DNA from: Maritalea porphyrae
GTDB lineage: Bacteria; Pseudomonadota; Alphaproteobacteria; Rhizobiales; Devosiaceae
Assembly (NCBI RefSeq): GCF_030159895.1
Contig: NZ_BSNI01000001.1
Location: forward strand, 468,523 to 532,522
Direction of reading: 5' to 3'
Length of the DNA: 64,000 nt
Shown here: piece by piece, positions 9,196 through 17,772 of the stretch
Numbering within the stretch: the first letter of the stretch is position 1
Layout: each line of letters begins with the position of its first letter
Translations under genes and position numbers: made by a program
Notes under the pieces: generated by a model
Told to the model about the DNA's origin: nothing
What the model saw: only the letters and a program-made list of their open reading frames with translations
Databases searched by the model: none

Positions 9196-9747
9196 CTACC
9201 TATTATCATTGGTTCTGGGTGACAGTTTTTCACCGCCAATAATCCAGCATACATGAGCCCAGAAGAACGATACCATCACGCCTGCGACACCTCCGATTGC
9301 AACGCCAGCAGCCATTTGCCCCAAACCAAATGCGCTAAGGCCCGACGCCACCACATAGCTCATCGCCAAAACCACAACTACGCCATATATGCCGCCAGCG
9401 ATCACCGCGCGGCGCACATAAATGGATTGCAACAAGACAAAGCCTTTTTCCACCGCCATGGCATAAGGCACCAATGCGCCAAGGCTGAACGGGATGGCCC
9501 CAACGCCGAGGATAATCGCAAAGCCAAACAGCTTGCCCACCTGCGCCCAATAGCCACCAACCAGAGGGTTGGTGATCGCCGCCCAAATGTCAGAGAAGCC
9601 GAATAGAGCCATCAACAAAAATGCGCTACCCAACGGCCCAACAATGGCGCTGATCCATACAAATCGCACCGCCTCATTTTGCGGCTTTTGTTGTTCCGGC
9701 TCCGGCTTACGCTTCTTTTCTGGATCAAATTTTAGAACGTTGTTCAA
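9196..9747 (-). CDS. Unknown membrane protein downstream of ruvA
   Basis: Unrecognised 183-residue inner-membrane protein. A charged cytoplasmic N terminus rich in Lys, Pro, Glu and Gln (residues 5-25) is followed by four hydrophobic helices, about 30-50, 68-92, 108-130 and 140-165. Its ATG overlaps the ruvA stop by 4 bp (ATGA), indicating coupling to ruvA. The helices are Gly/Ala rich with no conserved polar residues of a known transporter. It may belong with the next membrane protein as a two-gene unit. Confidence 0.78.
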   Translation of the reverse strand: MNNVLKFDPEKKRKPEPEQQKPQNEAVRFVWISAIVGPLGSAFLLMALFGFSDIWAAITNPLVGGYWAQVGKLFGFAIILGVGAIPFSLGALVPYAMAVEKGFVLLQSIYVRRAVIAGGIYGVVVVLAMSYVVASGLSAFGLGQMAAGVAIGGVAGVMVSFFWAHVCWIIGGEKLSPRTNDNR

Positions 9748-10361
9748 CTACTCAACTCCTTCAGCCCCATGCGGATGAGTTTTTCTGTCGAAACATCATC
9801 ACCTTCTTTGGCTACGATTTTTGCCAATGCGCCAGAGGCTTGCATTTGCGAATAGCCCAAATTGATCAGCGCTGAAACCGCATCGGCGACGTTTGAAGTG
9901 GCCACACCTTCGCCAATAGCTTCTTGCAAGCCCTGAACACCTGGGTCCAGCGCGCCCAGGGCAGGTACTTTGCCTTTAAGCTCGGTGACAATGCGCTGCG
10001 CCACCTTAGGGCCAACGCCTGGTGCGCGGCCAACCATGGCTTTATCTTGCAAAGCAATCGAACTTGAAATCTCAGAAACCGACAGCGTCGACAAAATCGC
10101 CAGCGCCACTTTCGCACCAACCCCTTGCACCGTCATCAGCAACAAAAACCATTGCTTTTCAGCCTGGGTGCCGAAACCAAACAACTTGAGCTGATCTTCG
10201 CGCACATATGTTTCTATAAACAATTCTGTTGCTTCGCCAATCGAAGGCAAATTACCCAAGGTGCGGCCAGAGCAATGGGCCACATAGCACACCCCATTCA
10301 CATCAATCAGAACGCTATCATCTTCGAGCGCCTCAACAAGGCCTTTGAGTTTGCCGATCAT
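9744..10361 (-). CDS. ruvA: Holliday junction branch migration complex subunit RuvA
   Basis: DNA-binding subunit of the RuvAB complex; a tetramer holds the Holliday junction in a square-planar form. The 205-residue protein has the N-terminal OB fold starting MIGKLKG, the two helix-hairpin-helix motifs (around [16 protein letters not shown] and [17 protein letters not shown]) and a C-terminal domain ending in the three-helix RuvB-binding module. The start codon directly abuts the ruvC stop, as expected for a ruvCA operon. Confidence 0.98.
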   Translation of the reverse strand: MIGKLKGLVEALEDDSVLIDVNGVCYVAHCSGRTLGNLPSIGEATELFIETYVREDQLKLFGFGTQAEKQWFLLLMTVQGVGAKVALAILSTLSVSEISSSIALQDKAMVGRAPGVGPKVAQRIVTELKGKVPALGALDPGVQGLQEAIGEGVATSNVADAVSALINLGYSQMQASGALAKIVAKEGDDVSTEKLIRMGLKELSS

Positions 10362-10868
10362 TTATGCACTTGCCTTCTGGTTTAAACTGCCGCGATGGTG
10401 CGCGTGGGTAATCGCAATCGCTAGAGCATCCGCCGCGTCTGCGCTTTCAAACTTTGCCGTGGGCAGCAAAATATTGATCATCAATTGCACTTGGTTCTTG
10501 TCCGCGTGGCCTGCGCCAACCACTGACTTTTTCACCTTGTTGGCGGAATATTCTCCAACCCGCAGCCCGCAAGCCGAAGGGGTCATCAAACACACGCCCC
10601 GCGCTTGGCCCAAAAGCAGTGCCGAGCGCGGCCCTGCATTGACAAATGTTTCTTCAACTGCAGCTTCATCAGGCTTATGTTTGGCGATTAATTCTTTGAT
10701 GCCTTCGTGCAAGCCAAGCAAGCGCACCGGCAAATCATCCTTGATTGGTGGTTGCACTACGCCGGACGCCACATAGGTCAGGCGGTTGCCGATTTGATCG
10801 ATTATGCCCCAGCCCGTATTGCGGAGCCCCGGATCAATGCCCAAAATGCGTATTGTTGAACTGCTCAT
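10362..10868 (-). CDS. ruvC: Crossover junction endodeoxyribonuclease RuvC
   Basis: Holliday-junction resolvase with an RNase H-like fold. In 168 residues the acidic active site can be seen: Asp12 in ILGIDPGL, the Glu of AVEETFVN, and the C-terminal DAADALAIAITHAH with paired aspartates. It is followed without gap by ruvA. A terminator at 10884-10916 separates it from the copper-chaperone gene upstream, so the ruv genes probably have their own promoter or depend on read-through. Confidence 0.97.
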   Translation of the reverse strand: MSSSTIRILGIDPGLRNTGWGIIDQIGNRLTYVASGVVQPPIKDDLPVRLLGLHEGIKELIAKHKPDEAAVEETFVNAGPRSALLLGQARGVCLMTPSACGLRVGEYSANKVKKSVVGAGHADKNQVQLMINILLPTAKFESADAADALAIAITHAHHRGSLNQKASA

Positions 10869-10883
10869 CTATCGCTATGCCAA

Positions 10884-10916
10884 ATAAAAAGAGGTGCAGT
10901 TTCCCGCACCTCTTCT
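10884..10916 (-). terminator. Rho-independent terminator after the copper chaperone gene
   Basis: Arms GAGGTGC/GCACCTC with an eight-base loop; read on the minus strand the stem is followed by a U-rich run. It lies between the PCu(A)C gene and ruvC. Confidence 0.8.
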
Positions 10917-10957
10917 TTGAACATGTTCTTGTTCTGTACGCAAGACTGCGTCGCCAA

Positions 10958-11449
10958 TTAATGGTTGGCGTGATCCATGCCCGGCGCGCCCAACTGAGCC
11001 GCAGGAAACATCATTTCAACTTGCCCAGCATGTTCAAACTCAAGTATGATCTTCACCATATCGCCCTTGGCGATCGCCTTGTGCAAACCAATCATCATTA
11101 GGTGAAAGCTGCCTGGCTTCAATTCAACTGTAGCGCCCGGCTCAATCACCAAACCGTCTTTGAGGTGCGCCATTTTCATCACGCCATTGTCCATGCTCAT
11201 TTCGTGCACTTCAACAACCTTCGCGACATCAGAAGACGCACCGATCAAACGATCAGCCATTTTGCCGTTGTTGGTCAAAGTAACAAATGCGCCGCCTGCT
11301 GGCGCACCATTTGGTGTGGCACGAGTCCAAGCATTTTCAATGTGAATGTCGCCTGCCATAGGCGATGTGTGTTTCATATCGGCTTGCGCCGCAAAAGTGC
11401 CAGCGACAAGCATAACAGCGCTCACGAGCGCGAGGATAAAATTGTTCAT
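10958..11449 (-). CDS. Periplasmic copper chaperone PCu(A)C family
   Basis: Periplasmic Cu(I) chaperone of the PCuAC/DUF461 family, which delivers copper to the CuA site of cytochrome oxidase. The 163-residue protein has a signal peptide (cleavage near AQA-D, residue 23), then the copper ligands in VEVHEMSM, a methionine pair in VMKMAHL and GSFHLMMIG near 125. A His/Met-rich tail (GMDHANH) may also bind copper. It follows a DUF2946 gene that is often found with copper genes. A terminator ends the transcript at about 10884. Confidence 0.9.
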   Translation of the reverse strand: MNNFILALVSAVMLVAGTFAAQADMKHTSPMAGDIHIENAWTRATPNGAPAGGAFVTLTNNGKMADRLIGASSDVAKVVEVHEMSMDNGVMKMAHLKDGLVIEPGATVELKPGSFHLMMIGLHKAIAKGDMVKIILEFEHAGQVEMMFPAAQLGAPGMDHANH

Positions 11450-11507
11450 TTTTTGGGGTCCTGAAATCTGGAATTGCGCATTATGCGCTTAGAAGGAATT
11501 GGAATTT

Positions 11508-11909
11508 TCAGGACAATACAGGAGGCGCCCTTGGCGCATGTGGCGAAAGGTGCAAACCACGCCGATGATCAAGCAACCCTTCAGGGACCAAAGGAGAAAC
11601 GTCCCCCGGAGGCGCTTGGAAATGCGGCAGGGCCGGCGCTTGCGCCAAATCCGCTGCAGCAGACTGAGCGACGAGACACATGGTCTCGCCCTCAAGTACG
11701 GTTTCATCACCCGTTTTTGTATCAACGGTGATTAGCCCATGCGATGTACATAGCACCAACCGGTCTTCCCCAGACCAATTGGACAACGCATTGGCATAGC
11801 TGGGCAACATGGCCTGGAACAGCAAGAAAATCGCTAGCGTCAACGCACGTTCCGCGCGCGACAACCGCAATATTTCCCTCAATTTTCCAAGCCAGTGGCC
11901 CAACATCAT
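11508..11909 (-). CDS. DUF2946-like membrane-anchored protein
   Basis: 133-residue protein with a basic N terminus and one hydrophobic segment (about residues 23-42, ending near SYANA, which could be a signal-peptide cleavage site). It then carries a short domain with two cysteines (LCTSHG and MCLVAQ) spaced as in DUF2946, and a Pro/His-rich tail. DUF2946 proteins are commonly next to PCu(A)C or TonB copper genes, which fits the gene 58 bp downstream. Exact role is unknown; a part in periplasmic copper handling is inferred from context only. Confidence 0.65.
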   Translation of the reverse strand: MMLGHWLGKLREILRLSRAERALTLAIFLLFQAMLPSYANALSNWSGEDRLVLCTSHGLITVDTKTGDETVLEGETMCLVAQSAAADLAQAPALPHFQAPPGDVSPLVPEGLLDHRRGLHLSPHAPRAPPVLS

Positions 11910-11932
11910 TTTCGTTCCTTATCGGATAAGCG

Positions 11933-12685
11933 CTACTCGCCAGCTGAAAGCTGCGCCATCACCTCGTCCGACATTTCAAAATTGGCGTAAACGTTCTGCA
12001 CATCATCATCGTCTTCCAACGTTTCGATAAGCTTCATCAATGTCGCGCCCTTATCCGCATCCACAGGCACATTGTTTTGTGGCTTCCAAATCGGGTTCAC
12101 CGATTTTGGTTCGCCCAATGCTTTTTCAAGCGCTGTGGATACATCGTTCAAATCTTCAAACGCGCAAATGATCGTGTGACCGTTCTCATCAGATTCGCAA
12201 TCTTCAGCACCGGCTTCAATCGCTGCTTCCATCACGCTATCCGCATCACCCGCTTCTGGGTCATAAGAGATCTCGCCAACACGGTCGAACATAAAGCCAA
12301 CTGAGCCGGTTTCACCCAAAGCGCCGCCATTCTTTGAAAAGGTCGAACGCACAGTGGAAGCTGTGCGGTTTTTGTTGTCCGTAAGCGTTTCAACGATAAC
12401 TGCAACGCCGCCGGGACCATACCCCTCATAGCGGATTTCGTCATAGGCATCGCCTTCACCGCCAACCGCTTTTTTGATTGCACGCTCAATATTGTCTTTT
12501 GGCATTGATTGCGATTTGGCGTTTTGAACAGCCAAGCGCAAACGCGGGTTCATATCTGGGTCTGGCATGCCGCTTTTCGCAGCAACGGTGATTTCTTTTG
12601 AAAGCTTTGAAAACAGCTTGGAACGCACTTTGTCTTGGCGTCCCTTGCGGTGCATAATGTTTTTAAACTGTGAATGGCCGGCCAT
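11933..12685 (-). CDS. yebC: YebC/PmpR-family translation or transcription factor
   Basis: Member of the YebC/TACO1 family, 250 residues from the ATG at 12685 ([14 protein letters not shown] is the family N terminus; the extra ATG four codons upstream is not used). Family members act as transcription regulators (PmpR) or, as recent work suggests, as ribosome-associated factors that ease proline-rich stretches. Conserved segments include the GYGPGGVAV motif near 95-105 and the [13 protein letters not shown] end. yebC upstream of ruvC is the standard alphaproteobacterial order; here the copper genes separate them. Confidence 0.95.
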   Translation of the reverse strand: MAGHSQFKNIMHRKGRQDKVRSKLFSKLSKEITVAAKSGMPDPDMNPRLRLAVQNAKSQSMPKDNIERAIKKAVGGEGDAYDEIRYEGYGPGGVAVIVETLTDNKNRTASTVRSTFSKNGGALGETGSVGFMFDRVGEISYDPEAGDADSVMEAAIEAGAEDCESDENGHTIICAFEDLNDVSTALEKALGEPKSVNPIWKPQNNVPVDADKGATLMKLIETLEDDDDVQNVYANFEMSDEVMAQLSAGE

Positions 12686-12838
12686 GTCTTCGGTCATCCC
12701 TCATGGTTAGTTGAACTGATTTCGCACCTTATATTGCGTCACCAGTCGAAAATAAAGCCTTCGTTGGCTTGTTTGTAGAAGGGAGTGATGGCCCACACTT
12801 TGCGCTGGATCAAGCAAATCGAATTCTCGATCCAACTA

Positions 12839-13633
12839 TCACGCATTCTCTCTTCGCCAATCCCAAACGATCCATGCTACCGCCGCCAGTTGGGTGCCCC
12901 AGAGTATTGTTGCGGCCAGATCATTCTGCAATGTCGGCACCACGTAATGGGTGAAGTTGAACATCGTGTGCAAAAGCAACATTGCCCAAATCGAGCCCCC
13001 AGTGCGCCGATAGAGCCAAGTGAAAATGAACGAAATCAACACGGTGGATAGGACCAACCCCCAAACTGGGCGTTCGTAATAAAATGCTTGGCTAGGCAAA
13101 TAAAACAGCGGCAAATGCCACAGACCCCAAACCAACCCAACCATGATACTTGAAGCCGAAGGCCCAAACCGCTCAAGTAGTTTTGGTAGCAAAACCCCGC
13201 GCCAACCAAACTCCTCCTGTAACGGACCACCCAGAAACAAAATGAAAAGAAATGCAATGGGCAGCACTGCAGGGTCTTGCAGCCCTTCGCTTTGTGGCAT
13301 CGCCTCGCCCATAATCATGGCCAACGCCATCGCGCCACCAATCAAAATCGGAAACGTCAAAAAAATTACAGCGTAATAGACCCATGCAAAGCGAGCCATT
13401 ATGCCACGCTTCAACAAAGCGCCAACCGCGCCCCAGCCACCAACGATCAATGCCGACAGAACTGCACCAATCAACGGCCCCCATGCTGCAGGGCTTCCCG
13501 GTTGCGCAAAATAGTCCGTCAAACCGAAAGGCAAAGTGCCGCCATTGACCACGACAACTTCGGGCCACCAAAATCCCCAACTAAAGGCAAACGTTAAACC
13601 AAGAAAAATCCAAATCTGACGCATCAGCTTCAA
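12839..13633 (-). CDS. CPBP-family intramembrane glutamic endopeptidase
   Basis: Membrane protein of 264 residues with about seven to eight hydrophobic helices and the CPBP/Abi (CAAX protease and bacteriocin-processing) motifs: EEFGWRG (EExxxR) near residue 140, GLVWGLWHLPLF with the second-motif His, and an FNFTHY segment near 225. These residues form the intramembrane glutamate protease active site. Substrate unknown. It is transcribed in the same direction as yebC, 153 bp upstream of it, and downstream of the DUF1330 gene. Confidence 0.88.
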   Translation of the reverse strand: MKLMRQIWIFLGLTFAFSWGFWWPEVVVVNGGTLPFGLTDYFAQPGSPAAWGPLIGAVLSALIVGGWGAVGALLKRGIMARFAWVYYAVIFLTFPILIGGAMALAMIMGEAMPQSEGLQDPAVLPIAFLFILFLGGPLQEEFGWRGVLLPKLLERFGPSASSIMVGLVWGLWHLPLFYLPSQAFYYERPVWGLVLSTVLISFIFTWLYRRTGGSIWAMLLLHTMFNFTHYVVPTLQNDLAATILWGTQLAAVAWIVWDWRRENA

Positions 13634-13673
13634 TCCTTTCGTTCAGAGTTCACCCATGCCTCTGGTGATGATA

Positions 13674-13973
13674 TTACCCTTCAAATCCTTCAACGCCAAT
13701 CATCACCATGTCGCCAGCAGGCAGCCGAATATCGCGGGCTTTTTGATATTCCTCACTTGCATAAAATGCATCAAAATCTTGCTTTGAGGGAAACCTGAGG
13801 AGCACTAGGCGACGTGGCGCGAAATACGTACCTTCTTTGACCTGAAATTCACCGCCGCGCACCAAATACTCGCCACCATGGCTTTCCGCCAATGGCCGCG
13901 CAAGCGCCATGTACTTCTTGTACTCTTCTGCATCATCAATCTGCACGTCCACGATCACGTAATAGTCGGCCAT
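13674..13973 (-). CDS. DUF1330 domain protein
   Basis: Dimeric alpha/beta-barrel (ferredoxin-like) protein of 99 residues from the ATG at 13973 (MADYYVIVDVQIDD). DUF1330 features visible are the N-terminal strand, the YKKYMALARPLAESHGG helix, RLVLLRFPS and the FYASEEYQKARDIR motif near the C terminus. The reaction is not known for this family. A longer start at 14006 is in frame but has no ribosome-binding signal. It precedes the CPBP gene by 40 bp on the same strand. Confidence 0.9.
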   Translation of the reverse strand: MADYYVIVDVQIDDAEEYKKYMALARPLAESHGGEYLVRGGEFQVKEGTYFAPRRLVLLRFPSKQDFDAFYASEEYQKARDIRLPAGDMVMIGVEGFEG

Positions 13974-14053
13974 ACTTGTTTCCCCATTTTGAATTTTCCA
14001 GCACAAAAGCTCGGCTGAGCCTTGCTCACCGAGTTATCATTTTTAAGTTCAGG

Positions 14054-14117
14054 GCGCGAGGCGTTTTAGGTCTCGTCTTGTGTTAGTTCAAAAAATGAGA
14101 CGTAAAACGCCTCGCGC
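14054..14117. repeat. Long inverted repeat, 21-base arms
   Basis: Left arm 14054-14074 and right arm 14097-14117 are complementary at 20 of 21 positions; each outer 15 bases (starting gcgcgaggcg on the left) match perfectly. The 22-base spacer is A/T rich. It could be a cruciform, an unusual terminator or a decayed mobile-element end. Confidence 0.8.
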
Positions 14118-14305
14118 AAATGGCTTGCTGCTTGAAAAGATAATGCCCCGAGGTGCTCACCCGTCTATCCTCTTTAAATGCATCACAATCCGTGGTTCTG
14201 AGCATTGCTGCTCCAGATTGCAGATCATTGCTGATTCAATGGGAACCAACCCACTAATGACTTACATCTGCCTTCGGCGTCAGACTGGACATTTACTTTC
14301 AAGCG

Positions 14306-14456
14306 AAAGGCAAACGTCTTGCCTTTCAACCATCCCCTTTTCTTTGAAGGATGCTCTTTACGCGCCGCCGTCGCAGCCTTTCGGCTGCTTCCCCGGCACC
14401 CCCGCCAATTGGTGCAAAACACCAAATTTGGAGAGAACACGGGCCACAAACTCTCC
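14306..14456 (-). ncRNA. Candidate structured RNA (four tandem stem-loops)
   Basis: Stems: 14306-14313 with 14319-14326 (8 bp), 14373-14378 with 14383-14388 (6 bp), 14409-14414 with 14420-14425 (6 bp), 14430-14435 with 14451-14456 (6 bp), all perfect. On the minus strand the second stem is capped by GAAA, a GNRA tetraloop, which favours minus-strand transcription. It does not match tmRNA, RNase P RNA or cobalamin riboswitch motifs. A small minus-strand reading frame (14225-14449) overlaps it. Confidence 0.35.
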
Positions 14457-14544
14457 CGTCATCCTTGGGCAACTAAGTGGCGTTCACACCACGAGAGGCT
14501 GATGCGGGACCTATTGGCGCCGTTAGCTCAACTCTCCTATCGTC

Positions 14545-14567
14545 ACCCTCGGGCTTGAGCCGAGGGT
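14545..14567. repeat. REP-like palindrome with CTTGA core
   Basis: Arms ACCCTCGG/CCGAGGGT around a CTTGA core. It belongs to a small family in this window (see 14641, 46743, 46928). Confidence 0.7.
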
Positions 14568-14640
14568 CCATGATGAGCGGACAAGTGGCAAAGAAACATT
14601 AGCTTTGCAGCGGCTTTACCACGCAGCACCGCAACATGGA

Positions 14641-14661
14641 TGCTCGGGTCAAGCCCGAGCA
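14641..14661. repeat. REP-like palindrome with TCAAG core
   Basis: Arms TGCTCGGG/CCCGAGCA with TCAAG loop; the same design as the other three copies but with different arms. Confidence 0.7.
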
Positions 14662-14928
14662 TGACGAAAGAGAAACCCCAACGCAACACCAACAACCCTC
14701 ACCGCCCGACATTCGTCAATGCCCTGAGCGGTTTCAAGAAAAGGTGAGAACATCATCGCACAAGGTCAGAGAGCGGGGATAAGTTTGACCGTCAATCCGC
14801 TAGAAACCAAACTTCAAGAGGACAATTGACGGCGTAACAAGCGAAAAAATATCCCTCTTTCCAAAGCAGACATAACGTCCACCACATGATAAATTACGAA
14901 CTTACTTCGCCACTTTAGAAACAGATTT

Positions 14929-16077
14929 ATGATACTAACCGTTGCCATATCGGGCTATAGATCGCTTCGCAGCCTTATCCTGCCTCTAGCCCCTCTAACG
15001 GTTATTACTGGCGCGAACGGTGCCGGCAAATCGTCGCTATATCGTTCACTCAGATTACTTGGCGAAGTCTCCCAAGGCCGGGCAATCGCCTCTTTAGCGT
15101 CGGAAGGGGGATTAAATTCCACAATTTGGGCAGGGCCAGAGACAATTTCTCGAGCAATGAAGTCCGGCCAAGTAGAAATCACGGGGACGAGCCGCCGCAA
15201 TCGCGTTGGACTAAAACTTGGTTTCGCGTCAAAAGATTATGGTTACGCGGTAGACCTTGGACTGCCACCAGAACGCACGGCTTTCGCCAACGATCCAGAA
15301 ATCAAAGCCGAAGCCGTGTGGATTGGCGAAAAGATACGCCGAAACAACGTTCTTGCAGAACGGCGAGGCCCCGGTGTCCGTATACGCACCAAAGACGGAA
15401 CATGGTCTCAGGCAACCACTTCCCTATTGCCATTTGACAGCATGATGACGCATGCAGCTGATCCAAGAAACGCGCCGGAGTTGCTACACCTAAGAGACCG
15501 GATGCGAAACTGGCGCTTTTATGACCAGCTTCGTACCGACCGTGATGCACCTGCGCGAAAACAACAAATAGGCACTAGAACGCCAGTACTTTCAAGTGAT
15601 GGCGCAGACCTCGCCGCTGCGGTTCAGACCATCCGAGAAATCGGGGATGCAGATGCATTTGATGAAATGATTTTGGATGCGTTTCCAAATAGTGTTGTTG
15701 AGGTAACAATCAATGAAGGTGTCTTTACACTCAACATGCGGCAGCGCGGCGTATTGCGGCCACTTACTGCTTCGGAGTTATCTGACGGAACGCTGCGCTA
15801 CCTGATGCTCGTGGCAGCGCTTCTAACACCACGCCCTCCCAGTCTTATGGTCTTGAATGAACCTGAAACGAGCCTGCATCCAGACCTAATCCCACCGCTC
15901 GCACGTTTAATTTCAATCGTTTCCAAAGAAAGTCAGATATTGCTTATTTCGCACAATCAAGCCCTCGCCGACGCTTTAAACGCTGACGAAATGGTCACAC
16001 ACCACCTTGAAAAAGACACGGGAGAAACAATCGTTCAAGGTCTTACTCCCGAAGCGTGGGAATGGCCAAAACGTTAG
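14929..16077 (+). CDS. Orphan AAA-family ATPase (COG4637-like, AAA_21 fold)
   Basis: 382-residue SMC/ABC-like ATPase with Walker A GANGAGKSS at residues 28-36, a Walker B/D-loop segment reading VLNEPETSLHPD near 305-316, and a switch histidine in LLISHNQAL near 345. These are features of predicted ATPases related to RecF/OLD, here without any nuclease (TOPRIM) domain. Walker B has Asn before the catalytic Glu (NEPE), which recurs in this family as far as recalled. No partner gene is adjacent. It is the only plus-strand gene between positions 1 and 18.6 kb, suggesting insertion. Function unknown; defence or DNA repair are possibilities. Confidence 0.82.
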   Translation: MILTVAISGYRSLRSLILPLAPLTVITGANGAGKSSLYRSLRLLGEVSQGRAIASLASEGGLNSTIWAGPETISRAMKSGQVEITGTSRRNRVGLKLGFASKDYGYAVDLGLPPERTAFANDPEIKAEAVWIGEKIRRNNVLAERRGPGVRIRTKDGTWSQATTSLLPFDSMMTHAADPRNAPELLHLRDRMRNWRFYDQLRTDRDAPARKQQIGTRTPVLSSDGADLAAAVQTIREIGDADAFDEMILDAFPNSVVEVTINEGVFTLNMRQRGVLRPLTASELSDGTLRYLMLVAALLTPRPPSLMVLNEPETSLHPDLIPPLARLISIVSKESQILLISHNQALADALNADEMVTHHLEKDTGETIVQGLTPEAWEWPKR

Positions 16078-16131
16078 AATACGAAGGCTCTTCCAATATT
16101 TCGCAGACGCGCCCAACGGCGGCGCGAAAAA

Positions 16132-16941
16132 CTAAAAAGGCAAAGCCTCAGAAATACTGCCACCAATCCGTAAAGGTGCCACATAGGTGCATAAGCCGTC
16201 AGCGCCGGTTTCAATGGCGACGCCACACACGCTGGGGTTGCCTTCGGCGGGGGTGAAGCGTTCTTTGGGCATGCCGGTGACGAAACGATTGACTGGTTCT
16301 TCGGCTTGCATGCCGATTACGCTGTCATAATCGCCGCACATACCCGCATCGGACATTATGGCGGTGCCGCCGGACAATATCCGATGATCGGCGGTTGGAA
16401 TATGGGTGTGGGTGCCGACCACAAGCGACGCGCGGCCATCACAAAAATGGCCCATGCCTTGCATTTCTGACGTTGCTTCAGCGTGAAAATCAACAATTGC
16501 CGCATCGGCCACATCGCCCATCGGGCAAGCGTTAAGCGCATCATCGACCGCCGCGAACGGGTCGTTAATCGGGTTCATAAACACACGCCCAAGCGCATTG
16601 ATCACCAATACGCGTTGCCCGCCTTGGCTTTCATACATCATGGCGCCGCGCCCCGGTGCGGCGTCGGACATATTGATTGGGCGCAACATCGTATCTTCGC
16701 GCGCAATGGTGCTTAGTGTTTCTTTTTGGTCAAACGCATGATCGCCTAAGGTGATCACGTCCGCGCCTGCGTCCAGTAACTCGCGATAATGCTTTTCGGT
16801 TATGCCACGGCCATGCGAAGCGTTTTCGCCGTTCACAATGACAAAATCAAAATTATAGTCGCGGCGCAATTGAGGCAGATAGCGCTGCACGCCATCACGG
16901 CCGCAGCGGCCCATCACATCGCCCAAGAATAAAATTCTCAC
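16132..16941 (-). CDS. YmdB-family metallophosphoesterase (TIGR00282)
   Basis: 269-residue calcineurin-like phosphoesterase of the YmdB type; the B. subtilis member hydrolyses 2',3'-cyclic and cyclic mononucleotides. Metal-binding motifs are LFLGDVMGRCGR at the N terminus, VNGENASHGRG, LGDHAFDQ, VDFHAEATSE near 150 and GTHTHIPTAD near 180. Its ATG overlaps the stop of fthC by 4 bp, so both are in one operon with zapA upstream. It converges on the AAA ATPase gene with 54 bp between them. Confidence 0.93.
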   Translation of the reverse strand: MRILFLGDVMGRCGRDGVQRYLPQLRRDYNFDFVIVNGENASHGRGITEKHYRELLDAGADVITLGDHAFDQKETLSTIAREDTMLRPINMSDAAPGRGAMMYESQGGQRVLVINALGRVFMNPINDPFAAVDDALNACPMGDVADAAIVDFHAEATSEMQGMGHFCDGRASLVVGTHTHIPTADHRILSGGTAIMSDAGMCGDYDSVIGMQAEEPVNRFVTGMPKERFTPAEGNPSVCGVAIETGADGLCTYVAPLRIGGSISEALPF

Positions 16942-17537
16942 GAAACTGCCTCTTCTTTTCTAAGCCGTTTAACACCCGCTTCGGTGACAACCATATCCAA
17001 TGGTTTGTCGTGCGGCTCAGCTGGCATAGCATCAAGTTCCTGCGCAGCAAACGCATAGCCCACAAGCATCACAGGTTTGTCTATGCCGTCAATTGAGCGG
17101 TCATAATGACCCGCGCCATATCCTAGCCGATTGCCATGTTTGTCGAACCCAAGCATGGGCAACACCATAATATCAGGCGTCACAACCGGCGCGCCCAATT
17201 GCGGGGCAAGCGTGCCAAATCCGGATGGCGCCAATGGCTGCCCGGGCTGCCAAAGTCGAAATTCTAGCGGTTGATCTCGTCCCAACACTACTGGCAAACA
17301 GACCTGATGGCCCTCATCCATCAACTGCACCAGCAATGGTTCTGTCGCCAATTCGTCGCGAATGGCCCAATAAAGGGAAACCACTTGACCCTCTTTGATA
17401 GGCACAGCGGCGGCAAAAGTTTCGGCAGCGGCAATAGCGGCTTCTTTGCGAAATGCGGGAGAAAGAGCGGCGCGGCGTTGATGTGCTTTTTCGCGCAAAA
17501 GAGATTTTTGTTCCGCGTTTGTAGTTGTTTCGCTCAA
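16938..17537 (-). CDS. fthC: 5-formyltetrahydrofolate cyclo-ligase
   Basis: Cytoplasmic enzyme (MTHFS) converting 5-formyl-THF plus ATP to 5,10-methenyl-THF. Of 199 residues, the N-terminal KSLLREKAHQRRAAL helix is the family nucleotide-binding start and YGAGHYDRSID near 145 is the signature GxGxGxYDR loop. Its place next to zapA with 6S RNA between them is conserved across proteobacteria (ygfA in E. coli). It overlaps the YmdB-like gene downstream. Confidence 0.95.
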   Translation of the reverse strand: MSETTTNAEQKSLLREKAHQRRAALSPAFRKEAAIAAAETFAAAVPIKEGQVVSLYWAIRDELATEPLLVQLMDEGHQVCLPVVLGRDQPLEFRLWQPGQPLAPSGFGTLAPQLGAPVVTPDIMVLPMLGFDKHGNRLGYGAGHYDRSIDGIDKPVMLVGYAFAAQELDAMPAEPHDKPLDMVVTEAGVKRLRKEEAVS

Positions 17538-17569
17538 GTCGCTTGGTCTTTCTAAACCACAATAATGAA

Positions 17570-17730
17570 GGTGCCGCCCTGGCCGTCGGAATGTTTTTGA
17601 TCCTGGGAACCTACAAAAGTAGGTGGGCGCCGTATGTAAAAACCCACGAGCTTAAACAGGGACAGCTCCCTAAAGGATCGGTAAGGCCCCGGGAATACAA
17701 AATATCCGGCACGAACCGGGCAGCGAGGTG
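17570..17730 (-). ncRNA. ssrS: 6S RNA
   Basis: The 235 bp between zapA and fthC is the classic place of ssrS. On the minus strand the ends can pair (GCTGCCC near 17727-17721 with GGGCGGC near 17579-17573), and the inner part includes a GATCC/GGATC pairing around a large loop and a hairpin in CCTACTTTTGTAGG, giving the long, bulged rod that mimics an open promoter and binds RNA polymerase in stationary phase. Ends are estimated to within about 15 bases. Confidence 0.75.
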
Positions 17731-17772
17731 CACATATAGTGCGAAAGTGATCAGTTTTAAAGAAAAAACTAC

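Larger units (their letters stand above)
14007..14928. other. 0.9 kb gene-free, hairpin-rich stretch
   Basis: No convincing gene. It holds a long inverted repeat (14054-14117), four consecutive stem-loops between 14306 and 14456, and two palindromic repeats (14545-14567, 14641-14661). Short reading frames exist on both strands (for example 14225-14449 minus, 14080-14502 plus) but lack recognisable domains. The remaining 250 bp up to the ATPase start show nothing clear. Confidence 0.6.

Noticed and set aside
14225-14449. Minus-strand small ORF, basic protein of 74 residues
   Set aside because: Overlaps the candidate structured RNA; composition is basic and low in conserved motifs. It could be real but cannot be supported.
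14080-14502. Plus-strand ORF of 140 codons in the gene-free stretch
   Set aside because: It reads through the inverted repeat and several stem-loops, has no ribosome binding site or known domain.
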